Part shown: piece by piece, positions 33,635 through 46,400 of the stretch
Layout: each line of letters opens with the position of its first letter
Position numbering within the stretch: the stretch's first letter is position 1
From: Trichoderma breve
Lineage: Eukaryota; Ascomycota; Sordariomycetes; Hypocreales; Hypocreaceae
Reading direction: 5' to 3'
Length of the DNA stretch: 64,000 nt
Assembly (NCBI RefSeq): GCF_028502605.1
Contig: NC_079234.1
Location: forward strand, 4,216,001-4,280,000
The notes under the pieces: generated by a model
What the model was told of the DNA's origin: nothing
The model's database searches: none
Seen by the model: the letters and a program-made list of their open reading frames with translations, nothing else
Made by a program: the position numbers and the translations under genes

Positions 33635-36029
33635 TGTGAACACTTGTTTGTTGCAGCGAGCTGGTGAGTTGTGGGCTGCAAAGGAGAGGAAGAAGCGCCT
33701 AAATGCATACGTGACACCAGCGGTGCATGTCCGAAATCGGCACAGGTATTAGTGTATTTAAGCGTGAAAATGAAGACACGTACATAGGTATGTTGGTGCG
33801 TAGGTTTGTTGGTGTGGCGTGCTGAAATGATCCAATTAGGTATTGTAACGGAAATCACGGACCCGTTAGTTACTTTTAACGAGTTAATATTGTCTATAAT
33901 CATCACCTATTGATATGTAGAAGCAGTAGTAATAGCAACCAGGGTATACACTCGTTCTGATAGAGGAAATTGCGACTCATGGTGGACCCAACAAGGTTAT
34001 GCGATTCTTCTGGCTAACATGCGTGCAGCCAACCGGGTGGATTGACAAGATTGCTGTTATCTTGTATGTTGCTGCCGGGCCACCGTATGGCTCTTAAGTA
34101 ATAATCGCGAGTATCAATGATTATATTCTGAGTTTAGAATCAGGTAGTCTATACTTAGGGAGTGGACGTATGTGGATTCACTATAAGATAAGTCACTGAT
34201 TCAAGTCCAGGATATTGTCAGATATTGTTAGGAGCAGTTTGAACGAGTGATGTTTTGTTCTTATGCTGCGCTCTACGTTATCATACGCGTTAACTCTGAA
34301 CCTGGTACCATGTAAGATGTCAGGCATTCTTCAATAATATAAAGTCAGTAAATCCACCGTTTCCAAACAAGAATCTGATACCTAGTATGAAGTCGTGGTC
34401 TGAAGTCGACTTCTTGATGAAGAGCCCTGTTGCAGTGTTAGCCGCAGTCTGTACGTATATTCTCATCAAGTTGGGCGACTCGTGCGCTCGTCTAGCTATC
34501 AGATGTAGCATCACAGCACAAAACTTTGCAAAGTATAACCCAACATCGACGTCCACGCTCTGTTCTACTTTCGCAACAGGACTTGTTTCTCTCGCTCTCT
34601 GACTGATCTCACTCTATAGAAGAATCCGGATGGAACGTGCGCCACTTCTACTGTCAAAAGCGGAAATTACTGCACCCTCGTTGCTGACCAAGGTAGCAGA
34701 CCTAATGTTGGATAAAGCTCACAGTTTTCAGCCGAGGCCGACCCCAACTCGTTAGACATAACGGTGGAGAAAATATGGAACACCCAATTACTACTTGCAT
34801 ACTCGTACGTGTACGGATTGAGATGATAATAAGCCAGTAAGGCGTAGATAGTACATACATTTTAGCAGTAATACAGATGGTGAATTACAATAAGTCTTGA
34901 CCGACGAGAGTAATGATAGCTACTTATATCATGACTTGTTTATTCTGAGATCTGGTCAAGAATGTTTTCTCTATAACGGCTACCTGGCTGGTTTCAGTCT
35001 GATAGTTCATAATTTCTTTCTTTATCAGGCCACAGAGCTGTCACCCGTGCTAGTTGGCCAATCTATTTACAACTGCTGCTGTCTCCTAATTCGCATCCTC
35101 GGAATCCAAGGTCAAATATTCGGAAAGCTTTGCCTATAACTCTTCGTGGGGGTCAAGAATGATGCGTAGGCATGGATAAAATCGTGTCCTGACAAATAGT
35201 TGGAAAAAGGTAATTGCTCATGGTACTAATTAGGGAGTAAGCACTCGACATGAATAGCCAAAGCTGAAGGCTTCATCGTCAAGCGTATTAGCTCATTGAT
35301 TTGGAATTTGGAATAATAAGTGGGGAACAATGCCGAGTAAGGCATGCAAGGGTCGTCTCGTAAAACAACTCCGGGCGTTAATATGCAAGGGGAAAGCACC
35401 AGCGGAACACGAACAAACACGGACGAACACGGAGTAGAATAATTGGAAAATACAGACGAATATTGCTTGTGGCATTGTCTAAAATAAGAGTAGTACTCAA
35501 TAACTTCCGGCATTGTCTTCTAGAATCCTGCCGCCCGACGACCGACAGAAGGATCGGAAGAGATCCACCCTTGCTGACAGTTACGCTCTTCTTACGGACG
35601 GCCCGAGGAAGCTCGGAACGGTGGGAACTTGATTCGCAGAATCGTCTTTGTTGTAAACTACGAACACGTCATTTTGAGACATTTACCCCTGCATTATGTA
35701 GACACAGGTGTTTGAATCGGTGAACATTGGAGGCTAACCACAAGCAGCAATCAAGCCACAAGTCTCCCTGGAGAATCGATCTCTGTGGAGCACAAGATGA
35801 CAATTTCTGAAAGAAACGAATATACGTATGACGGTCGGGCGCTGAATTGGAACCGAGCCGATCTGGTTGATAATAGTATATACAAAATAATAAAGAAGAC
35901 ACAGGAGAGTTCCAACAATGATAGAATATATAAGCCTACTGGGGTTCCAACCAAAATGTAATGTCTCATTCACAAGCATCATTCTCACCATCCAATACTA
36001 CTATCCCCACACTTTCCTCTTGAGATATC
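33635..36029. other. AT-rich intergenic with LysM relic
   Basis: 2.4 kb without an intact gene. Short open frames on both strands are unconvincing, except for the LysM-like remnant annotated separately. The right end is the promoter of the secreted hydrolase. Confidence 0.5.
34387..34829 (+). pseudogene. LysM-domain gene remnant
   Basis: Two degenerate LysM-like modules appear in successive plus-strand frames. The first (from about 34450) reads CTYILIKLGDSCARLAI, then SITAQNFAKYNP and CSTFATG, matching the LysM pattern V/I-x-x-GDSC-x-x-I/L-A and F-x-x-NP. The second (about 34626-34692) reads NPDGTCATSTVKSGNYCTLV, as in LysM repeats of fungal LysM effectors and subgroup C chitinases. The two are joined only by crossing a stop, or by a 35-nt 'intron', too short for this genome. 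The sequence after the second module needs another ~32-nt gap. I take it as a decayed chitin-binding gene fragment. Confidence 0.4.
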
Positions 36030-37280
36030 ATGTTCAAATCAGTGGCACTCGTGGCTTTTGCCACAGCCGTTGCGGCTCGAAAATGCCACGACCTCACTAT
36101 TCCAATTTCTATCTCAGCTCGAAACGCCGTCTTCGACCTTCCAGCTCTTGTATCAGAGCTTGATGTCACCAACTTCTTTCTTGACTTTGTTCGGCCAGGT
36201 GTTAATACCACCGATAAATACCTAACAGGAGTAAGATAACGCCTCCCTTATTCAAGAAAGCCCTGATGGTGCTAAGAATCCCCCCTTTACAAGTATAAAA
36301 CTGTCAGCGGCCATTACAATATCGCAGCCACCTACTGCCAGCCAGACCATGGCCCGGGTAAAACCCTTCAGATATTGACACACGGCGTTGGATTTGACCG
36401 CAGCTACTGGGACTACCCCTATGACCACTACAACTATAGCTACGTTGCCGAAGCCGTCGACGAGCATGGTTTCTCGACCTTTACCTGGGACCGTCTCGGT
36501 GTTGGCGCTTCCTCCAAGGGCAACCCAATCAATGAGATCCAGCAGTTCCTTGAGGTTGCTGCTCTCACAGAGCTCTCAACACTGCTTCGCAAAGGCTCTG
36601 TGAAGGGCATCAACGCTAAATTCAGCAAATTTGTCCACGCTGGCCATTCCTTTGGCTCTGCCATAACCTATAACTTCGTCAATGCCAACCCGACCTTTAG
36701 CGATGCTGCCATCTTGACCGGCTTCAGCCAGAACCCAAACTTCCTCGCCGGCTTCGCCCTCGGCGGCAATTTCAAGCCTGTAAAGGAGGTCCCTTGCCAA
36801 GCTGCTAAGTACCCCGTTGGCTACATTACGGTGCCGTCAAGTACTGGCGTCAATATTCAGTTCTTTGCTCCCCATGACTTCGATCCTAAGCTACTCACAT
36901 ATGCCACTGAAAACGGCCAAGCCGCTGCCCCTGGCGAGATACTTACCATCGGCGCTGGCACCGGCGCGGTCAACTCATTCAAGGGCCACCTGCTCATCGT
37001 CACAGGAAGTAGGTGTTTCCATCTCTCTGCATGTTTGAAATCGCTACTAACAGCTGTGGCCACAGATGAGGACGTGCCTTTTTGCGGTGGCAACTGCTCG
37101 GACACGACCACTATTCAGGGAACTTTCCCCGATCTCATCTCCTTCTCCAAGCCTTTCTTTCCCCACGCTTCGAGCTTCAAGGCAAGCGTCATTCCTGGAG
37201 GTGGCCACGGCCTCAACTTGGGGTACTCGCACAAGCTCGCATACAACTCCATATTCGACTTTCTTAAATCTTCTTTGTAA
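36030..37280 (+). CDS. Secreted alpha/beta hydrolase
   Basis: Three exons: 36030-36230, 36294-37008 and 37066-37280, giving 376 residues. The second intron (57 nt) is frame-preserving, but removing it yields VTGNEDVPFCGGNC, the expected loop, so it is spliced. A signal peptide (MFKSVALVAFATAVAA) precedes an alpha/beta hydrolase core. HGVGFDRSYWD is the oxyanion-side block, AGHSFGS the nucleophile elbow (Ser186), and GGGHGLNLGYSH near the end supplies the catalytic His. This matches extracellular fungal hydrolases of unknown substrate (lipase/esterase-like). It lies 4 kb from the repeat precursor; a tailoring role is possible but not indicated by the sequence. Confidence 0.85.
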
Positions 37281-38519
37281 AGGAAAGCATTAGATAAGAA
37301 TTGGGAGGTCAGAGAATGCGACCGACTCTATTCGCACCGCTCTATAATGATAATAGATTAGATACTAGAAGAAACTTCACTAGATACATCGGAATGTGAT
37401 ATTCATCCATTCTTGCATAATTTATGTTACTTTCAACTGAGCGTACTAAAGCGCTCGTATGTGAGCTGGGTATTTACATGATTAGTTACAGAGTATATGT
37501 CGCAATGAAATAATATGCTATGAAAAGCTCGATAAATAGCCGAACCCAAGGAGCCGAATCATGCACTAAAAGTCTTCTGGAAAAGTGTTATTATCGTTAG
37601 ATAAATAGCGATGTGCTTTTGAGAAGAGAATAATATCAAGCAGAAGCTGTGATATTCACGGGTCTCCTGGGCAGTGGCTTTTACTTCGTCCTGCACAAAA
37701 ACGAGTTTCGGCAGCAGAGAAAATATTCGTCAGACAAAAGAACAACTTACTTGGCGCGTGTTTGCCTGGATACTTGAGCAAGAGACGCCCAGAGGTACCG
37801 TAAAACGCACTGGTAGTTTGACAAGCTCAACGACCTAGCGCTTAGTCGCGTCTGTATGACGCCCTCATGTAAAGGTTCCACGACTATATTTAAGCTTACA
37901 TGGATTAGTCTTTTCGGATGAAATCTATCCAATGGTTATGATTAGTCTCTTGCCGGTAAGTCGTACGAAATGCGGGACGGAAGTTTAGGGGGTGTCATCG
38001 CGATAATCGTGAATATATGATGGGTGTCACGACGATAATGATCCCGTCACACAAGTTTCAGACAAAGAAGCCAGTACAAGTAACAACTCATCAGTTCGTA
38101 ACTAAATATGTAGGCTTCTTGTTTCAATTTGGGTACTTGCATTGCCGCGCGTTTATGCTTGCTAATTATATGACTGCTGTGGTATAGAGGCGAAAGGAGA
38201 AGCAATATATGGCATCTGGTTTCCTCTGGGGCGAAGCAGAACGGGTTATACAAAGACTTCATAGCCTCAACACTTCAAAATGCGCTGCTTTAAGCCGGAA
38301 TTCTTGTATGAAATGAACAGCCACCAACATCTCTTGTACAATGAGGCAAAAGTAAGGGGTGGTGTCGTTGCAGAGCAGGGTATCAAGATAACGGCGTCAA
38401 CTACTAGATCACAAAGCTATATATAATCCAAGAAGCCACGCTGAATGTAGTTTTCTAAATCGTAAGATATTTACATTTGCTATCATTTTCTCATATCATT
38501 CTATTAAATCGTATCTGCC
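37281..38519. other. AT-rich intergenic, 1.2 kb
   Basis: 3' region of the hydrolase and promoter of the membrane protein. No supportable gene. Confidence 0.5.
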
Positions 38520-39953
38520 ATGTGTGAGTAGTGCCTCGCCAAAATGAGAAACCTCTATATTAATCAACCTGTCATTAGACCATCACGCTTTCACACTTCT
38601 TGCTATAACTCTTGTACTCTTTCCAAACCCCGTGGCGTCTTATACATACTATCAGGACTCCGAATCCTGTGATCTCGTTGGCGATAACGACATCTATGGC
38701 ATTGGTATCCGAGTCTCCATCTATCTCCAGTCCCTCACCGCGGTCCTTGCACATCTAATCTCATCACCTGATGGATTATACACCCAGCGTATTGGTTCAA
38801 ATTCAATTGCAACAGCTATTGTACTCAACTTTCTGAAAGAAATTCCCCGTAAGGGTTTTGTTTATCTTGAATTCTGGATTATTATCGCGCTATTGCAAGT
38901 CATGTTGTGGGTCTGTAATTTGATCACTTGCATTTTTGTTTTGGAACCAGTATGGAAAGATATGAGTGAGTATAAAACCGCCGTCTTTTTTTTTTTTTTT
39001 TTGGAATTTAACAACCAGGAGAATATGGGAAAAGAAATATGTCTTAATCTCGTTAACGTATCATGTTAGGACTGCAGCCGCTTGATCTTCGTTCACTATT
39101 TGGGTTATTTTTTTTCCGCATCACGCCGAAACCTGGAGCAAATGAAGAAATCTTCTGGAGAACGTTACACCAGTCGGTCATGGGTGTAGGCTACATCAAC
39201 ATAGCTTGGACACTTCTCCTTTTATTGACCCTTTCAGTAACGCAAGCTTGGCTCTATTTCGGGGCCATACGGCGAGGTTATCACGAAAACTGCGCAACCA
39301 AAATAAATTTCTATGGCAATTTTGATCTGTATAATGAGGATTGGGTTAACTTTCTCAAGACGGGTTGCATCCTATCAATATTACTGATCATCTCCCTCAT
39401 CTATAATTTTTTGGACCTGTATTTCAAGCGTCTACTCGGATTCTTTTTCAAGCCTGGACGGATCCATAAAGATGAGCCTACTGCATTTAATACGGTAAAG
39501 AAGTGGGTAGTCGGCCCTTTTTGCGAATTTTTGGACACACCCAACTGGTTTTATAAAGAAACGCCTCTCAACATTCCTAGGCATAAGGCTTCCTACCTCT
39601 TGAGGAATATATGTTTAATTTTCGGTGTTATTGCTTGGGTATCCAGCATAGTTTGGACAGAAATGACAATTCAAGCCAACAATATCGATCTATCTACGGC
39701 CAACATCTCATCATCAAGCCAGCTTATGGCACTTATAGTTGCGGCATTCACTTCAGTACCAACATTATGGAACGCCCTTCTTCGATCTTGGGAGGGGAAG
39801 GAAGAGAATATGGATGATAATAGTGAGCACGGGAGTTCTTCAATCGATGAAGTCGCTGATGGCATTGATCTACAGAATATGGAACCAGAGCCACAGAACG
39901 TTAGCCCGGTAGTTGGCGAGTGTGACGTGGTAGACGCTGCCAATATTGTTTAG
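38520..39953 (+). CDS. Polytopic membrane protein, uncharacterised fungal family
   Basis: Model: exon 1 of only four bases (38520-38523, ATGT), exon 2 38579-38965 and exon 3 39070-39953, giving 424 residues. The tiny first exon is supported by a perfect GTGAGT donor, a CATTAG acceptor, and the result: a hydrophobic leader (MYHHAFTLLAITLVLFPNPV). Exon 2 alone has no ATG. Intron 2 contains a run of 17 T. The protein starts with DLVGDNDIYGIGIRVSIYLQ, a block I associate with uncharacterised fungal integral membrane proteins, and has about six to seven hydrophobic segments (for example FWIIIALLQVMLWVCNLITC, INIAWTLLLLLTLSV, ILSILLIISLIYNFL, LIFGVIAWVSSIVW). The C-terminal 60 residues are acidic and soluble. 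Function unknown. It is convergent with the large NLR gene. Confidence 0.75.
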
Positions 39954-40459
39954 CTTGCTTGTTATAACCTTGCTAAGCCATCACTTGAATTGACGTTGAG
40001 AGTTATGGGTAATAGGATTGAGAGGGTAATGGGATTTTATGTGTTGCTGGACAGATGAATTTGAATAGTTTTACGGAATCGGGGCGAATGTAGCAAATAG
40101 ATAAAAGAGGCTTGTAACTAGGGGGCAAGGACTTTCCTAAAGTTGCTTTCACATATCTCTCGGCAATAGATAATGGTTAGTGTGATAGTACGATCCGTCC
40201 GATAGCTTCATTCTCTTCTCCTATTGAGGCATTAGCGCTCATTCCGCGAATATGAGTATAGAGTGTAGAAGAATCTACTATTCCACTGTTTATGTAAGTC
40301 TCTTGCGAAGGTAGTTTATGCACAAGGATAGAGTTGGTTGGTAGATTAAAATTGGACTTCAAAACAATATCATTAGCGGAAAGTTGCATATAGCCAAGTT
40401 CCAGCCTACCTACAGTATACATAAATTATCCAAACCAAAACGTTAACGCTCTTACTGCT
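39954..40459. other. Convergent intergenic, 0.5 kb
   Basis: The 3' ends of the membrane protein and the NACHT-ankyrin gene meet here. No gene is supported. Confidence 0.5.
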
Positions 40460-43400
40460 CTAACCATCGCTCTCTTCCACATTCTTCTCCTCCTTCTTCT
40501 CCCTGAACAACTGTATAACATCACGCAACTTCCTCGCAACAGCAATGTCAATAGCCGTCCTCAACTCAGCATCCTCTCTCCGCGGATCAACACCAAGCTC
40601 CATCAACTTCTGAAATGCACCCTTCAGATCCTCACGCTGATCCCAATCCGAGCTACTACTCGGAAGCTCCCGCCTCGCCGTTATATGCAGCAGCGTCTGC
40701 CCTCGTGCGTCCACAGCCATCAAGTCTGCACCTAAATCGACAAAGACGCCCAGAGCCGTCGCGTGCATCACGTCATTAGCAATGGCATATCTTGGATGTG
40801 AGATTTTTCCCTTGGGGTCGCGTGTGCCTTCCCATCCAGCAGCTGTGAAACGCATGACTGGAGTCTCGCCTAAGACGTTCCGTGCGTTGATATCGAGGCT
40901 GGCAGAAAACTTGCGGAAGAGTGAGGTGGCTTTGGCAGCTCTTCTGGCGTGGCCTACGAGACGAGGTGCGAGCTGGTGTAGCGTCGAGTTACCCGTTACG
41001 AGATCCGGTTCACTTATATCAGAGCCTGCGGATATGAGGTGCTTGATTGCAAATAGAGATTCTTGGAGACGATCCCCATACACCGCGAGTGCCAAATGAA
41101 GAGGCTTGCGGCCTTGCTTGTCGACCATGTTGACAGCGGCTGGACCGTGTTCAACCAGCGTGATAAAAGCCTGCCGTTGCTTCTTATCGTATTTACCGGG
41201 AAGCGTACAGAGCCAATGCAGCGGTGTACGTCCCTCGTCATCAACAACGAGGGCGTCAGCCCCGTGCTTTAACAGACCAAGGATGGAATCAGGCACGATG
41301 CTCGCGAGTGGTGGTTTCTCTTCGCGGTATGTTGGTTCTCCTACAGGGACAGTCGGAACACAAGCCGAAATTAGAAGGGTGCGTCCATGCTGGTTCTTAC
41401 GGTTGACATCTGTTTGTGAGAGTCGAGGGAGGAAGCTGTCTAGTTGACCCTGTTCCTCGACGACAGTATGGAGTAGAGACCTTCCGTCCGGGTACAGTGC
41501 AAATGGATCGGCGCCGTGCAAGAGCAGCAACTCTATCGTTGCCCGGTTTCGCGAATAGAAATCTGCCTCTGGATGGGACCTAGTTGACGGTCGAGATACC
41601 TCGTGGAGCGCATATCGCACATTTTCTGCCCCTTGTCTGTCGTCCTCTCCATCCTTGCCAGATGCTGGTAGTTCGTTCGGATCCAAACCAGCCTCTAGCA
41701 GCACCTTGATCGTATCTGGATCGTTCCGTCTCGCTACTATACGGGCTATGAGTCCCGTAACACACTTTGCATCTGCTCCGTTCTCGAGCAAGAGCCTTGT
41801 GATCCCTGCCTGGTCCGATATCTCCAGTGCTGAGAGGCCACTGTTGCGGCTACGCCGCCCATACTCGTCTTCCGTCGGCTGAATAGTCGCATTTACATTG
41901 GCTCCATGCTTCACCAGTACGCGAACCGTCTCTTCTCGCCAGTAACCATCCGGCCAACTATGATCCAGAGCCGCCAACAGCGGTGTCATACCGTCTTTGT
42001 TTCGCGCTTCGATGTTTGCCCCTTTTGAGAGAAGGTATTCAAGTGCCTCAATCTGCCAAAAGTGGTGACCGCTCGCCAGGATGTGTAATGCGGTGGCTCT
42101 TTTTAACTTGTAACAATATCCTCGTCGGTTATAGACAGCATTGACATCAACACCAATTTTGTCAACGAGGAACTGTATAATGTTTAAAGATGGGAGTTCC
42201 CGTTCGCAGACTGTACCAAGAAGAGTGCCGCAACTTTCATCGTCCGCTTGGACTCCGTCTTGGGCTTCATAAAGAGGCACTTGGTCGGCGAAATACTCGA
42301 GTAGGTCTGTATATCCCCCCTTAACGAGTAAATGGAGGAGAGTATTATCCTTATACTCGTCCAGTACAAACACGTCTCCACCTAGCAATGCGTACTCCTT
42401 GATACTGTCGTAATCTCCGTCATCAAGAGCACACCTCAAGAGGTCTAGCTTGTCAAGTCCAGTCGGCCCGCTGGCTTGTGTATCCAATATGGTCTGTCCG
42501 TCAGCTATGTATAGCTTTTCTCTGTTGATAGGACGATCTTTTTCATAGACTGCCCATCGGCCTCGCCACATGGTAAAATGCTGTCGGCTGGGCAATGTAA
42601 CTGAGATACTACGAACATTTTGGGCTGCTTTGTATTTATCTGTGGCCGAAATGAACTCTGGGGACTGTGTGTAGCTGTCTCGGACTTTGACGCCGCGTGT
42701 AACCAGCGCGCGTACCATATCCCAGCACTTGTTCTCTACCGCCACATCCAGGGGAGTTACAGTCTTGGTTGTCCCGTCGTCTTCTTCAACGACTGCCTCG
42801 ATGGTTAAGTCGACTCCAGCTTGCTGCAACATTACAACAATATCCGCTGTGCGAGTTCCTGTTCGGGGCGAGTTCCATGCACCTTCGAAAGGTTCAAACT
42901 CAGCCAGGGCATGCAGCGGCGTAAGGCCTTCGACATCTAACAGCCAAGGATCTGCACCGTTGCGGAGTAGCTCCCAGACACTCTCTGGCCGTCCAAAAGA
43001 ACAAGCGTAATGCAGTGGTGCCATACCCTCGCCTAAAAGATTCACGTATTTCTCAAGCACACCTCGACAGCGGTACTCTGACAGGAGAAGGTTGACGATG
43101 GAAGAAGCCCCCGTACGAGAGGCAAGATGCAGCAGAGAGAGATTATCCGCCGCGAGGATAGTTGGATCAGCTCCAGCACGAATAAGACTTCCAATAGCTG
43201 TATCTCCAAAAGCTATAGCGTTGTGTAAGGGGGTAAAGCCGTTCACATCCTGCTCATTGAGATTCAGCCCCTTGAAAAGGGGGCTTTTAAGCACATATTC
43301 CAGGGCCTTCAAGCTCTGCACCACATGAAGCGCCGTCTGGCCATTTTTATTTTTTGCAAGCGGTGAAACACCAGCCTCGACCAGAACTTGCATTATCTCA

Positions 43401-46400
43401 GGAAGTTTATAATCCTCGGGAGTTGAGCGAAGCATCGAGTGAATGAGCGTGTCTCCTCTAGAGTCGAGCACCTCTGGCTTTGCGCCTACCGAGATCAAAT
43501 AGCGAAACCAACTGGCGTCCTGTTTTTCTTTCGCCGCATCGTGCAATAGAGTTCTGCCATCTTTGGCGGATACCTTGGGGTCAGCGCCCAGACGGATAAA
43601 CATTTGCATGGTGCTGAGGTTCTTTTGGAATCTCCTGCCGATGACCCATAGAATAGTCTCGCCTTTCTCTTCATCACATGCGTTCATATCCATGCCCGCT
43701 TCCACAAGCACACGGAGAAGTTCCTCGTCACTGTCCGTAGGAGAAGGCAGATTATATTTCCACAGAGGCGGATGACCCTTCCGATTACGCTGATTCAGGT
43801 CCACGCCCGAGTGTAAAAGTCGCCTGACTAGAGGCAAAAATTCCTTGTCGGAAAAGAACCCAATGCTACTCATAACGTGGTGAAATAAATTATCCCCGTT
43901 TTGGTCTGTAGCGTTTACATCAGCCCCGAGATCCACGAGCTTGTTGAATGTATGGACATCCGGCTTCAACAGGTCAAAAGCGGACGAAGAAGGGCCCATA
44001 TTGGTTATAATCTCGAGTAAAGGCGTTCTTCCCGACGCATTCATGGCGTTAAGATCTGCTCCATGTTCAACGAGCATATCAAGTAGCTGGGGCTTCTCTG
44101 GGTTAGCGATGTGCATAGGTGTGTTTCCTTTGTCCGTCCGGGCGTTAGGATCCGCGCCTGCTGCGAGGAGCACTTTGGCGAGAATCTCTTCAGACTTGTC
44201 CAATGAACCCCAGTATCCAAATGTTGTGGTAGTCTTCTGCACAGCGAGATGGAGAGGTGTCAGATTCTTACCACCGCGAGAATAGTCCCGTTCCATTGTG
44301 GCGTTCACATCTGCACCAGCTTCTATGAGCACTCGGGCACATTCTTCCGCCTCCTTCACGTCATCCTTCATAAAGATGATCCTATCATCTGGAGAAGAAA
44401 ACGCATGAAGAGGTGTTGGTCCTCGTTCGTTATCAACTTGCAGAGTGATTTCGCCATTGTAGTCCCAAGACCGCTTCCGAGAACATCTCCTGTTCGGGTC
44501 TGCACCATGCTTGAGGAGTAGCTTGACTAAATCCAGCTTGTGTGACTTGGTTGCCCTATATAGCCTTGTTTGCCCGTTCTGGAAGCAGTCAATATCGACT
44601 TTGCCTGTGTTTAGGATGGCCTCTACATTCTCCACTTCATTGACCTGGTGAAAGTATTTATTCACAGAGTCTGGTGGGATGAAGGGCAAAAACGCCTGGA
44701 CAACCTCGGGATTGTCGCCTCGGAAGGCAAAGGACAAAGCAGTCTTCCTCCGACTCTCCGCTTGCTCCTCCGAATAATCTATGAAGTACCCTTCATAATT
44801 GTCGTATTCTCTGAGAACTGGGTGTGTTTTAATCATGGGGTCAACACCAGCGGCTAACAAAAGTCGAACAACTCCCGAATTACCACTCAATGCCGCCCTG
44901 TGCAGAGGCGTTTGGCCATCATTACCGCCCGACTCCGCTTCTGCACCTTTAGCAAGCAGAAACTGGGCAATTTCATCATGGCCATTCTCGGCAGCGTAGG
45001 ATAATGGAGTACGGCCATCTGAGTCACGAGCGTCAAGAAGTGTCGGCTCGTTCTCCTCAAACAGCTTGACTACCGCCAGTGGCATGGCAAGTTCGGGGTG
45101 AACAGCAGCAGCGAGGTGGAAGACGGTAAAAGAGGCAGATAGTCGGTCACGCCAATTCATCAGCATCCACGTCTCAAATGCTGGCTTCCCGGGGCTCAAA
45201 TAGCGAGTCAGAGCTTCTCGAGCAATAGCCAGCGGCTGCACTGATGCATTTTTAAGATGAAATGCCAAATTTTCAGCAGCGTAGGAGACTAGGGGATGTG
45301 TCTCTCGCAATTTGGTTGCGATATCTTCCCTTCTCTCTCTCTCTTTGCCTCGCCAATCATAGTCGTCGTAGTTCACCTCCTCCTCCTCCTCCTCTCTGTC
45401 GTCATCGATAGTGGCGTCGAAATGCGGACAGCCGTCGAGATATTCCAGCATCAGCACTGCAAGCATCTCATGTGAAGCTATGTCATCCAAGGCAGGGAAA
45501 GCAGCAGCATCTTTCTTTCTCGTGGCATCGTGCAAAAACTCGGTGAACGAATGGTGAATAACGCTCACGCTCTCATCTTCCAGGAGCTCCAATAGCCTCC
45601 CGCAGCTCCGCCGCACCAAGTCCTTTCCCTGTCCGAGGCTTATGTGTAGCATGTTAGAGAGCAGAGATCCAAGCTCAATCAATCGTAACGGTCGGCTCGC
45701 ATGTGTTACACACGTAAGAACCTTGGCTTGTTGCTCCGCTGTGACTCCGCTCCGATAAGCATGTTCTTTTAACATGTTTTCATACACCTCTTGAAGTGTT
45801 CGTGGAAGACGATCCAGGCTGCCAGGCAGAGTCTCTTCAGTGATATGCCCATCCCGTAAGCCTTCGGCTAAATTATCCGCAATAAGTCTGGCGTGAAGAA
45901 AGAGTCCGTTGGCTCGTTCACAGATGGTCTGTTTGATCAGCTCGTTCTTGTCGTCGCTTAACGGAGGCTCCAGCTTGGCCATCCTAGCGTCAACATAACG
46001 TGCCACATCTGGGAAAAGCAGGGCTGGGTCGAGCTTCAACCGGACGATTCCCCGGTTGTTAAAAGCCTGTTCAATCTTGGGCAGCGGCCTGCTCGTCATC
46101 ATAACCTTGACTTTTTCAGGCACAACGGCGCCCAGCTCAATAAGACGACTCGTCATGCCCTCAAAGTCACCATCATCCATCTCATCTAGAGCGTCTACAA
46201 CGCAGTACACATTCTTTGAGATGCTCTTGGTAAGAGCTTCAACGAGAGCAGGCCATACCAAGCTGTTTTCATTGCGGCTGATGGCATGATCCTGAGATAT
46301 AGCCGTCAAAGTGGTTACCAAAGCAGGGCAATGAGGAAGCAGTTGCGCAGTAAAGTCGCGCACGAGATAGTTGGCGCTGTGATTCTTGTCGACAATCTGG

